Assembly: GCA_026707185.1 (NCBI GenBank)
Contig: JAPOXI010000076.1
Span: forward strand, 1 to 12,605
DNA: 12,605 bases
Reading direction: 5' to 3'
From: Chloroflexota bacterium
GTDB lineage: Bacteria > Chloroflexota > UBA11872
Below the pieces are notes generated by a model that made no database searches, had not been told where the DNA came from, and saw only the letters and a list, made by a program, of their open reading frames with translations. How positions within the stretch are numbered: position 1 is the first letter of the stretch; every line of letters starts with the position of its first letter. A program made the position numbers and the translations under genes. Below are positions 6,352-12,605 of the stretch, in pieces.

Positions 6352-6516
6352 TCAGTTCCCCCAGCTGATCCCGCTGCGCGGCTGAAACGCACCGCTCTTC
6401 TCGCCGCCGTATCGGCTGTCGTCCGCACCGCACGCCGCCGCAACCACGATGGCCGAGGCCACCAGCAAAGCGGCCACAATCGCCCGAATAAACGTGTGTC
6501 GATGCGGTTTCCGCAC
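6352..6516 (-). CDS. Micro-lipoprotein B (54 residues), paralogue of A
   Basis: A 54-residue frame from GTG 6516. Basic start (R-K-P-H-R-H), a hydrophobic helix (about residues 9-27), lipobox V-A-A-A-C with Cys29, then G-A-D-D-S, R-Y-G-G-E-K and a P-R-S-G-I-S-W-G-N end. It matches lipoprotein A in length, layout, the acidic patch after the Cys, an E-K pair and the R-S-G-x-x-W-G tail, so duplication and divergence is likely. No ATG is available; the GTG has only GAG as a weak ribosome binding site, and the frame stays open upstream, so the exact start is less sure than the gene itself. It is the first of the pair, with an inverted repeat and a tandem repeat 21 to 52 bases upstream. No known function is recognised. 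Confidence 0.72.
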   Translation of the reverse strand: MRKPHRHTFIRAIVAALLVASAIVVAAACGADDSRYGGEKSGAFQPRSGISWGN

Positions 6517-6536
6517 GGATCTCGAACCGATCGGAA

Positions 6537-6549
6537 CTGATGAAATCAG
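6537..6549. promoter_or_regulatory. Inverted repeat upstream of micro-lipoprotein B
   Basis: CTGAT-GAA-ATCAG is a perfect 5-3-5 inverted repeat 21 bases before the GTG start. It overlaps the neighbouring tandem repeat, which makes this the most operator-like spot of the intergenic region. Confidence 0.35.
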
Positions 6550-6568
6550 CCTAGCAAAGTCGCCTAGT
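6543..6568. repeat. Imperfect 13-bp tandem repeat upstream of micro-lipoprotein B
   Basis: Two adjacent units (6543-6555 and 6556-6568) match at 9 of 13 positions and share AAA and the core GCCTAG. They lie 27 to 52 bases before the lipoprotein B start, so they could bind a regulator or form part of its promoter. Confidence 0.35.
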
Positions 6569-6633
6569 TGCTCCCCGGCTAAGCTGCCGCAGGCCTCAGA
6601 GCGACACTTCGCCCGTGCGTTTCACGGGGCTGC

Positions 6634-6663
6634 TTGACAGAATCCGCGAACTGTCGTGGACTT
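6634..6663 (+). promoter_or_regulatory. Possible promoter for the small zinc-ribbon gene
   Basis: TTGACA (6634-6639) is a perfect -35 consensus. The best -10 candidates 17-18 bases later are poor (TGGACT or GGACTT), so the call is tentative. Its position, about 45 bases before ATG 6708, fits. Confidence 0.3.
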
Positions 6664-6707
6664 AAGGCGAAGCAACCGTCTATCCGGAATCGGGTTCAGG
6701 TGACCAG

Positions 6708-6914
6708 ATGGCGGTGAAGTGCGTAACGTGCGGAACGCGGCAACCCCTCGTTCAGGACGCATTCCGAGCTGGCTGGCTTCGAGTTACGGCTGGCGATGGC
6801 AAAACGGTGACCTGGTACTGCCAGATGCACCACCCCAAGCCCGCGCCCCGCCCGCCGCGAGCGCCCTTCCAAACCCCCCTCTCCAGCAACGCCCAGCGAA
6901 CGTCCAAGCGTTAG
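6708..6914 (+). CDS. Small CxxC/CxxH putative zinc-ribbon protein
   Basis: 68 residues from ATG 6708, with AGGTGA 5 bases upstream. The first 44 residues look folded: C5-x-x-C8 near the N-terminus, a middle with G-W-L-R-V and G-K-T-V-T-W-Y-C, then C38-x-x-H41. The four ligands fit a small zinc ribbon or treble-clef-like module, and the W-Y-C-x-x-H spacing recalls short domains found in many actinobacterial and Chloroflexota small proteins. The tail (45-68) is rich in Pro, Ala, Arg and Ser and probably disordered. The role is unknown; nucleic-acid or protein binding would be usual but is not shown. It diverges from the micro-lipoproteins across 191 bases and precedes the membrane glycosyltransferase by 98 bases, possibly in one transcript. 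Confidence 0.75.
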   Translation: MAVKCVTCGTRQPLVQDAFRAGWLRVTAGDGKTVTWYCQMHHPKPAPRPPRAPFQTPLSSNAQRTSKR

Positions 6915-7012
6915 CACCTCGCTAGCTAGAGTTTGACTCGTCGCTCGGCACGGATCGACTTGCCTTCGCAGTATCACCGGCGCAGCGGCGCTGCCATCCA
7001 GGTAACCCACCC

Positions 7013-8554
7013 ATGAGCGCCGCAACGCTGTACAGCCTCCCTGGGCCTATCCGAAATGCGCTGGTGTCTCGTTGGTTTCCCGGCCTTCTGGTAACGACGG
7101 TCCTTGGCCCGTTCTACTGGTTAAGCGCGGTCACTCGAGTAGGCGGAGGCGACTGGGGCCAGTTCCAGACGTTCGGCTATATGGGAGGGATTGCCCACCC
7201 GCCCGGCTATCCCCTCATCATCGGCAGCATAAATCTGGCCACGCGCGTCATCCGTGTGGACGAGCCGGCGCACCTCGCCAACCTCGTCAACGCTACTTTT
7301 GCCACTGCGGCCGGAGTAGCTCTCTTTTACGCCGGGTGGCTGCTCACCCATTCGCGCCTGGCAGCCGCACTGGCCACCCTCGTCTTCGCCACCGGCTACA
7401 GCATCTGGGCACAGGCAACCCAGGCCGGCCACATCAGCGTACAGATGTTGCTCGTGTTTCTTCTGGTTCTGGCACTGGTCGCCTACGACAAGCGTCCGAC
7501 CCCGACCCGGCTGGCCGCGGTCGCCTTCGCCGTCGGGCTTTCGCTTACCAATCATGGGCTCAGTGTGTTCATGCTGCCGGCGACGGCACTCCTGGTAGTC
7601 ATCCGGCGATTCCCTGGAATCTCTCGACCTCGCACGTTGCTAATGGCCGGTGCAGCGGGGCTAGTGGGCATGACACCCTGGCTATATGTCCTTCGAGGCC
7701 TGCTCGTACCGGTTCCCGCCAACAGGCCCGAGACCATTCAGCGGCTGAGCATTGGCGACCTTTGGCACCTGATCGTCGGCAAGCCAATCGTCGTCGTAAA
7801 CGAGAGTGGCGTGACCTCGCTGTCTGTTGAAGACAGAGGCACAGCACTCCTCGCCGAGTGGCCGTCATTTGCGCACGATGTGCTCCGCGAATTTGGCTGG
7901 TTCTGGATTGCCCTCTCGCTCGTCGGCTGGCTGGCCGTGGCCCGCGCGCGACCACGTCCGGCTGGCTGGATAGCGTGGACCGGTCTTTCTACCCTCTGGT
8001 TCGCGCTGGCAACTCCCCCGCTTCTCGACAGCGATCGCTATTTCTCCGTCGTCTACGCGCTACTGGCGGTTTGCCTTGCAGCCGGAATGGGCGCGGCACG
8101 TCAGGGGGTTGCGCGCCTTGCGGGCAGATTGCCGACGAGACAGGCTCGGTATCTGGCGCCTGCGATCGGTCTGGTCTTCCTTCTTGCCACTGGCGTGCGC
8201 GTGCATCAGCAGCTCACCGGCCCTGCGCGCATTAACGTCGTCCGACTACGCGAAAACGCCGCGGAACAGGCCGAGATCGGGTTGAGAATTGTGACCACAA
8301 TGGAGCCCGGCGGCGTCTACTTCACCAATTGGACCTCGTCCTGGTATCCGCGCTACGCACGCCACGTCCTGGGCTTTGATCGCGACCTCCGAATCGAAAC
8401 CGTCGACTTCTGGACCATGGGTATCGACCGGGCCGACGAAGTCCTTGCCAGCGGCCGCCGCCTCTACCTGCAACGTTTGACTCCCGAATATGAGCAAGCC
8501 TTCAAACTGGTCAAGCGGGCGGGTGTCTACTACGAAGTTCTTCCCAAGAGCTGA
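7013..8554 (+). CDS. DUF2723 / TMEM260-like integral membrane glycosyltransferase
   Basis: 513 residues with about ten hydrophobic segments (roughly 22-40, 92-110, 115-134, 143-157, 165-178, 183-197, 207-230, 293-310, 317-333, 343-358, 380-393). The DUF2723 signature is in the first outer loop: G-G-D47-W-G-Q-F followed by HPPGYPL (62-68); a second conserved spot is GLSLTNHGL (174-182). After the last helix, a soluble region with YFTNWTSSWYPRYA matches the C-terminal part of these proteins. The family belongs to the GT-C fold and includes protein O-mannosyltransferases, so the likely job is transfer of a sugar from a lipid carrier to a protein or glycan on the outer face. The usual D-x-G-E-F is here D-W-G-Q-F. 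AGG lies 10 bases before ATG. Codon use is more relaxed than in the flanking catabolic genes. Confidence 0.85.
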   Translation: MSAATLYSLPGPIRNALVSRWFPGLLVTTVLGPFYWLSAVTRVGGGDWGQFQTFGYMGGIAHPPGYPLIIGSINLATRVIRVDEPAHLANLVNATFATAAGVALFYAGWLLTHSRLAAALATLVFATGYSIWAQATQAGHISVQMLLVFLLVLALVAYDKRPTPTRLAAVAFAVGLSLTNHGLSVFMLPATALLVVIRRFPGISRPRTLLMAGAAGLVGMTPWLYVLRGLLVPVPANRPETIQRLSIGDLWHLIVGKPIVVVNESGVTSLSVEDRGTALLAEWPSFAHDVLREFGWFWIALSLVGWLAVARARPRPAGWIAWTGLSTLWFALATPPLLDSDRYFSVVYALLAVCLAAGMGAARQGVARLAGRLPTRQARYLAPAIGLVFLLATGVRVHQQLTGPARINVVRLRENAAEQAEIGLRIVTTMEPGGVYFTNWTSSWYPRYARHVLGFDRDLRIETVDFWTMGIDRADEVLASGRRLYLQRLTPEYEQAFKLVKRAGVYYEVLPKS

Positions 8555-8648
8555 CGTCCGATGTCCAGCCCTCCGAAGACCGCCCCGCGGTACCGGATAT
8601 CCTGCGGATGTCGTCCAGAGTCGCTGGGCTGGGAAGGGCCAATAACGA

Positions 8649-9851
8649 ATGGCTGACACAATCAGTGAAATCACCGTGGCCCCCATCCCCGCGCGTCACT
8701 GGACAGAGCTGGGGCGCAACGCCTATACGCCTGAGGGCCTCGGCGAGACCCGCACTGAGTGGCTCGTCCGCGCCCGCACAAGCGGCGGGGTGGAAGGCTT
8801 TACCAACGCCCGGCACACATTCGCCGCCGAGGGTGGAAACCTTGCCGGGCTTGTCGCCGACCTTCGCGAAGTATTCCTTGGCCGCACGGTCGACTCACTT
8901 CTTGAGATTGTCGACGGGCGCGCCGTGGCTGCCGGCGCCGATGTTCGAACCGCGCTCGGCCGCTGGGGCTGGATGGACATCCTGGCCGTTGACCTCGTGG
9001 CGCGCACCCGCGGCGAATCAACGGCCACCCTTCTTGGCAAACGCCGCCGCGACCGTATCCCAGCCTACGAATCCACAACGTACTTTCAGGACCTGCTGCA
9101 TCCTCGCCGCGGCCTTGCCGAGGTCATCGCTCATGCCTGTCGCGGGTTCGCGGATGGATTCCGACAGTTCAAGATCAAAGTCGGCCGCGGCGGGCGGGCC
9201 ATGACGCCCAACGCCGGACTCCAGCGCGACATCGACGTCGTCCTCGGCATTCGCGACGCGCTGGGACCCACCGTCGAGTTGATGGTCGATGCAAACTTCG
9301 GCTACGACGGCCAGCCTGAACACCTGGCCGAGTTCATCCGCGCGACCAGTCCGGCCCGGCTCACCTGGCTTGAGGAAATGGTCACTGCGTCAGTCGACGC
9401 CTACCGAACGCTCCGCGACCTGCAGGCCACTCACTGCCCCGAGACCCTGCTGGTTGCCGGCGAAGTGGACAGCGACCCGCCCTCCGGTGCCTTCGTGGAC
9501 CTCATCGATCAGCGATTGATCGATGGGTACCAGCCCGACATTGTCCGCATAGGCCACCTGCGCTGGAAGCAGTTGGAGTCACAACTGGCTGAGAAGTCCA
9601 TCCTCCCCATCCCGCACAACTTCGGCAACGGCCGCTTCGGCCTCATCGCCGGGCTCGCCCTGGCGACCAGCATGGATAGCTGGGTCGCGCTTGAGGACGA
9701 GCGCATTCGGCCCAACGTCTACGCCGACGACGCCTTGACCGTGATCAACGGCGCCTATTGGGCACCCGCTGGCCCTGGTCTCGGAATCGAGGTGGATCAC
9801 GACGCCTACGCTCGCATTGGCGCACCCAACGAGGTGGTGATCCGCGCATGA
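8649..9851 (+). CDS. Enolase-superfamily enzyme, mandelate racemase / muconate lactonizing group
   Basis: 400 residues, the normal length. The capping domain spans roughly 1-125, then the barrel: K175-x-K177 in FKIKVG (acid/base lysine), the metal ligands D214 in VDAN, E242 or E243 in WLEEM and E272 in AGEVD, and the D297...H323 dyad (QPDIVRIG and PHNFG). Having both KxK and His-Asp is the mandelate racemase subgroup pattern, whose members abstract the proton alpha to a carboxylate; most are sugar-acid dehydratases or epimerases, and a few are racemases of other acids. No signal peptide is seen, so it is cytoplasmic. The ribosome binding site GGAAGG sits about 11 bases upstream. The stop overlaps the epimerase start (ATGA), so the two are translationally coupled and probably act on consecutive intermediates. 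Substrate is not predictable from the sequence alone. Confidence 0.93.
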   Translation: MADTISEITVAPIPARHWTELGRNAYTPEGLGETRTEWLVRARTSGGVEGFTNARHTFAAEGGNLAGLVADLREVFLGRTVDSLLEIVDGRAVAAGADVRTALGRWGWMDILAVDLVARTRGESTATLLGKRRRDRIPAYESTTYFQDLLHPRRGLAEVIAHACRGFADGFRQFKIKVGRGGRAMTPNAGLQRDIDVVLGIRDALGPTVELMVDANFGYDGQPEHLAEFIRATSPARLTWLEEMVTASVDAYRTLRDLQATHCPETLLVAGEVDSDPPSGAFVDLIDQRLIDGYQPDIVRIGHLRWKQLESQLAEKSILPIPHNFGNGRFGLIAGLALATSMDSWVALEDERIRPNVYADDALTVINGAYWAPAGPGLGIEVDHDAYARIGAPNEVVIRA

Positions 9852-10909
9852 GAATCCTGATGACCGGCGCCACCGGGCGCATCGGCGCCAACGTCGGCCG
9901 CCGCCTGATCCAGAACGGCCACAGCCTGCTCGGCTTCACCGTCCCAAACGACCCGCAGGCCCCCAAGCTTGAGTCAATTGGCGCCGACGTCACTGAGGGC
10001 AACCTCCAGTCCCTCGACGACATCCGGCGCGCCATGGCCGACGTCGATGCCGTCCTCCATCTCGGTGCTGCCTTCCAGGCCGGCGGCCCCTTCACGCCCC
10101 AGCAGTACATGCAGATCAACGTCCAGGGCACCTTCAACGTGTTCGAGGCCGCCCGCGAGCGCAACGGCGGTATCCGCCATATCGTCTTTTCCAGCACCGA
10201 CGCCACCCTCGACAAGTACCCGCCTCACGGCAACCCGGAAGTCCTCAACGAGCAATCGCTCACCCAGACCCAAACTGACTGGTACGGCTTCACCAAGATC
10301 GTCGGCGAACGACTCGCCGACCGCTACGTACGCGCCGACGGCCTCCCTATCACCGTCTTCCGGTTCCCCTGGGTCTGGGGCGCCGGCGAGTTCCTCGACT
10401 TCCCCCACTTCCGGCTCACATTCTTTCTCGACAGCTTCCGGCGCAAAGGCGACCCGGCCGCGCGCGAGACGCTCGCCACCCTCGAATCCCTTGACGACGG
10501 AAGCGATCCGCTGGTCATCGCCCTCGATGCCAACGGCCGCACCTGGAAGAAACACACCCTCGATGTCCGCGATATCGTCCAGGCATTTGAGCGCGTTCTG
10601 GGTGTCGAACAAGCATTCGGCGGCGTCTACCAGCTCGGCGGGCCCGAGCCGTTCACTTGGCGCGAGGCGGTGCCGGTGGTTGCGGAAGCTCTCGATCGAC
10701 GCGTCGTCGAGGCTCGCATGGCCGGCATGCCGCCCACCTTTTACGAATTCGACCTGTCAGCCGCGCGCCGCGATTTTGGGTTCCAGCCGCGATTCCATTG
10801 GCGTGACACGCTTGCCGAAGCTCAGCGCTACGTCCGGTCGGGCCGCGGCGAAATCGTCCCCACCGACGTACGTGCTGCGGATCAATCCACCGAGCAAGTC
10901 GGTAACTGA
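9848..10909 (+). CDS. NAD-dependent epimerase/dehydratase (extended SDR)
   Basis: 353 residues. Rossmann motif GATGRIG (7-13), acidic segment near GADVTEGNL, HLGAA (71-75), catalytic serine region SSTD (115-118) and Y146-x-x-x-K150 in WYGFTK define an extended short-chain dehydrogenase/reductase. Such enzymes epimerise, dehydrate or oxidise sugars and sugar acids, including the uronate dehydrogenase type. A longer frame from 9758 exists, but the ATG at 9848 begins exactly at the Rossmann strand and overlaps the enolase-family stop by 4 bases, so I use it. The residues from about 190 to 230 form an insertion rich in Phe and Arg that is not typical of short family members. The operon link to the enolase-superfamily protein suggests a shared sugar-acid pathway. 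Codon use is strongly C-ending like its partner. Confidence 0.92.
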   Translation: MRILMTGATGRIGANVGRRLIQNGHSLLGFTVPNDPQAPKLESIGADVTEGNLQSLDDIRRAMADVDAVLHLGAAFQAGGPFTPQQYMQINVQGTFNVFEAARERNGGIRHIVFSSTDATLDKYPPHGNPEVLNEQSLTQTQTDWYGFTKIVGERLADRYVRADGLPITVFRFPWVWGAGEFLDFPHFRLTFFLDSFRRKGDPAARETLATLESLDDGSDPLVIALDANGRTWKKHTLDVRDIVQAFERVLGVEQAFGGVYQLGGPEPFTWREAVPVVAEALDRRVVEARMAGMPPTFYEFDLSAARRDFGFQPRFHWRDTLAEAQRYVRSGRGEIVPTDVRAADQSTEQVGN

Positions 10910-10919
10910 CCGGAAGAAT

Positions 10920-10934
10920 CCGGCAGGACGCCGG
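10920..10934. other. Small hairpin between epimerase and lipid kinase
   Basis: CCGGC-AGGAC-GCCGG, 5-bp stem and 5-base loop, in the 42-base gap. No T-tract follows, so it does not clearly end the operon; the lipid kinase could be read through. Confidence 0.25.
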
Positions 10935-10951
10935 CTGGTCCAACACTTGCG

Positions 10952-11908
10952 ATGAGTACCCCCCGGTTTCGCAGCCCCCATGTCATCCTGAATCCACGAG
11001 CTGCGAGCGGAAACGCGCAGAACCTCTGGAAGAGCCTGCGAGCGACGGTAGACAGAACCCTGGGGCCGGCTGACGTTCGACTGACAGAAGCGCCAAACCA
11101 CGCCACGGCACTAACCGAGGAAGCACTTCAAGCTGGCGCGGACCTCGTCGTAGCCGTGGGAGGCGACGGCACGTTCAACGAGGTCGTCAACGGCTTTCTC
11201 TCCGGGGGGCTTCCGCTCAATCCCGATGCATCGCTCGCGTTCTGCCCCGCCGGTACGTGCAGCGATTTCGGAAGGTCCGCCGGCATCCCCAGGTCTCCGC
11301 AGGACGCCGTCAAAGCGATTGCTGCCGCGCCAGTGCGTAAGTTCGATGCGTGCGCCATCCGAGTGACAGCCCACGACGGAACAACCAACACGCGTTACTT
11401 CGCAAACGTCACAAGTCTCGGCGTTGGTGGTGAGGTCTGCGTAGCGGCCAAGCGCAACGTTCTCACCTCGGTGAACGGACGTGCCGCGTTCCTATGGGCG
11501 ACGGCAAAGACGCTGCTCCGCTATCGAGCAAAGGACATCTGCCTGACCTTCGACGACGAAGAGCCCGGCCATTCACTGCGAGTCATGCAGGTCGCGCTCG
11601 GCAACGGCGCCTACCACGGCGGCGGTATGAATGTCTGTCCGCTGGCTTCACTCGAATCCGGCTCCATGGACGTTACCGTGATTAGCGAGACGGGATTCCT
11701 GGACTTTCTGCGATCCATCCGGCTGCTCTACTCCGGCAATATCCTGTCGCATGCCAACTGCAGCCACTACCGCGTCACGAGCGTCACGGCCACGTCCAGG
11801 GATCTCGTCGCGGTCGAAGTCGACGGCGAGGCCGTCGGCCGCCTGCCCTGTACCGCTTGGGTAATGCCAGGGGTCCTCTCGATAGCCGGAACAGGGATCG
11901 TGGGCTAG
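10952..11908 (+). CDS. Diacylglycerol kinase-family lipid kinase (DagK/YegS/BmrU type)
   Basis: 318 residues, the usual length. NPRAASG (14-20) is the first nucleotide-loop strand, GGDGT (70-74) followed by NEVVNG (76-81) is the hallmark catalytic core, and PAGTCSDFGR (99-108) is a variant of the common P-x-G-T-x-N-D-F-A-R. The C-terminal beta-sandwich includes NGAYHGGGM and a VEVDGE segment. The enzyme would phosphorylate diacylglycerol or a related lipid alcohol with ATP at the inner membrane face, feeding phospholipid turnover. It is a housekeeping-like function that does not obviously belong with the two upstream sugar-acid genes, although only 42 bases separate them. No good ribosome binding site precedes the ATG. 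Codon use is mixed, with many A- and T-ending codons, unlike the epimerase before it. Confidence 0.92.
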   Translation: MSTPRFRSPHVILNPRAASGNAQNLWKSLRATVDRTLGPADVRLTEAPNHATALTEEALQAGADLVVAVGGDGTFNEVVNGFLSGGLPLNPDASLAFCPAGTCSDFGRSAGIPRSPQDAVKAIAAAPVRKFDACAIRVTAHDGTTNTRYFANVTSLGVGGEVCVAAKRNVLTSVNGRAAFLWATAKTLLRYRAKDICLTFDDEEPGHSLRVMQVALGNGAYHGGGMNVCPLASLESGSMDVTVISETGFLDFLRSIRLLYSGNILSHANCSHYRVTSVTATSRDLVAVEVDGEAVGRLPCTAWVMPGVLSIAGTGIVG

Positions 11909-11954
11909 GCGAAGGACAACGATTCGGCGACTGCCAACAACAATCCGGACGAGT

Positions 11955-12605
11955 CTATTCCCGCTGAACCAGCGCCGCCGCCTCACGCCCGGCAATCCGC
12001 CCATACGCCACGCCAACCGACAGTCCACCCGTGTAACCACGCGTGTACAGACCGCCCACATCCGCTCCCGCAGCGAACAGCCCGGGGATCGGCTCACCAG
12101 CCAGGTCCAGAATCTGCGCCCGCTCGTTCGAGCGTGCGCCGCCATAGGTAAACGTCGCACCCGGCAAGCACCGAATGGCCCGGAACGGCGGCGAATCCAG
12201 TGGCTGGAGCCCGCCGCTCCTCGGCACGCTCAACATCGTCAGGTCATCCGCGGCGGCCGCCGCATTGTGCTCGTCGAGCGTCGCCATCAGGGGCCCCGGC
12301 GTCACGCCCCAGCAACGCGCCATCTCGGCTGCCAGCGTCTCCAGGTCCGGCGCCTCCAGGATCTCACCGCCTGCGTTCCGAATGTTCTCCATCCGCCGGT
12401 CCACCGCGCCCGGACGCTCGCCCATACCTGTGGCCCGAAGCTTCCGAACGCGTTCGTCGAAGATGATGAAGCACAACGCTTCGGGTTGGTGTACCACCGC
12501 GTGCACCGTCACCTCGTCGCCCAGGAACTCGTCGTCGAAGCGTTGCCCATGCAGGTTCACGAACACCGAGTACTGGCTGAAGTCCGGCTTCACGCTCGCA
12601 AAGTT
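11955..12605 (-). CDS. FAD-dependent dehydrogenase, fumarate reductase / tricarballylate dehydrogenase-like (partial, C-terminal part)
   Basis: 216 C-terminal residues enter from the right edge; the in-frame GTG at 12593 is internal, because the frame stays open to the edge. The end of the substrate-capping domain (PGPLMATLDEHN) is followed by FTYGGARSN and then PIPGLFAAGADVGG, the return to the FAD-binding domain, and a final glycine-rich GGLSVGVAYGRIAG helix start. The F-T-x-G-G form without the His of true fumarate reductases points to the TcuA-like branch, which oxidises tricarballylate and related compounds, but the N-terminal FAD motif and active-site Arg lie outside the window. It is convergent with the lipid kinase across 46 bases without an evident terminator. 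Codons end mostly in G. Confidence 0.88.
   Translation of the reverse strand, partial: NFASVKPDFSQYSVFVNLHGQRFDDEFLGDEVTVHAVVHQPEALCFIIFDERVRKLRATGMGERPGAVDRRMENIRNAGGEILEAPDLETLAAEMARCWGVTPGPLMATLDEHNAAAAADDLTMLSVPRSGGLQPLDSPPFRAIRCLPGATFTYGGARSNERAQILDLAGEPIPGLFAAGADVGGLYTRGYTGGLSVGVAYGRIAGREAAALVQRE

Noticed and set aside
6921..6930. CTAGCTAG palindrome and a TTGACT box before the membrane glycosyltransferase
   Set aside because: There is no acceptable -10 at the right distance, and the 8-base palindrome alone is weak evidence.
8588..8612. Adjacent GGTACC and GGATATCC palindromes before the enolase-family gene
   Set aside because: They are short self-complementary restriction-type words without a shared arm or spacing that would suggest a single site.
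9969..10955. 328-codon plus-strand frame inside the epimerase gene
   Set aside because: It is a shifted frame of a clear SDR gene; the product is almost all Ser, Pro, Ala, Thr and Arg.
1..12605. CRISPR arrays, tRNA or rRNA genes, insertion sequences and phage attachment sites
   Set aside because: No regularly spaced repeats, transposase-like frames, terminal repeats or RNA-gene patterns were seen on reading both strands.

Overview
This is a GC-rich window of tightly packed, mostly complete bacterial genes that are dominated by small-molecule and carbohydrate catabolism. The mix suggests an environmental, possibly marine or sponge-associated, Chloroflexota of the SAR202 type: a mandelate-racemase-type enolase-superfamily enzyme, a creatininase-family amidohydrolase, a tricarballylate-dehydrogenase-like flavoprotein, furanosidase-like beta-propellers and a DUF2723 membrane glycosyltransferase. 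That assignment is inference from gene content. No rRNA, tRNA, insertion sequence or CRISPR array was seen.

Layout. Positions 1-716 (minus) hold the N-terminal part of a metal-dependent amidohydrolase that runs off the left edge. Diverging from it is a two-gene operon: a beta-propeller glycosidase-like protein (853-2358) overlapping by 4 bases a NodB-type polysaccharide deacetylase (2355-3278). Tail to tail with this lies a minus-strand operon: a creatininase-family amidohydrolase (4951-4106), then an SGNH/GDSL hydrolase (4083-3295). Diverging from that operon is a second, GH32/GH43-like propeller (5033-6073). None of these six enzymes shows a signal peptide. Together they look like a cytoplasmic kit for dismantling a decorated (acylated or amidated) glycoside or aminosugar; the substrate is unknown, and no transporter or regulator is in view.

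Positions 6074-6707 at first look empty. On the minus strand they encode two tandem, apparently paralogous micro-lipoproteins of 53 and 54 residues (6273-6112 and 6516-6352). Each has a basic N-terminus, one hydrophobic helix, a lipobox ending Ala-Ala-Cys, an acidic patch and a shared Ser-Gly-x-x-Trp-Gly tail. A tandem repeat and an inverted repeat lie just upstream, a strong hairpin lies between the two genes, and a weak terminator follows. Diverging from them are a small CxxC/CxxH putative zinc-ribbon protein (6708-6914) and a multi-spanning DUF2723/TMEM260-like glycosyltransferase (7013-8554).

The right third resumes catabolism. An enolase-superfamily dehydratase or racemase (8649-9851) overlaps by 4 bases an NAD-dependent epimerase/dehydrogenase (9848-10909), a plausible sugar-acid pathway pair. 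A diacylglycerol-kinase-family lipid kinase (10952-11908) follows. The C-terminal part of an FAD-dependent dehydrogenase enters from the right edge on the minus strand (12605-11955).

Two compositional patterns stand out. Third codon positions favour C in plus-strand genes and G in minus-strand genes, so the plus strand is C-rich whatever the gene direction, as expected of one replichore. The middle block (6112-8554) and the lipid kinase have visibly more relaxed codon use than the catabolic genes, which suggests catabolic modules interleaved with an older backbone.
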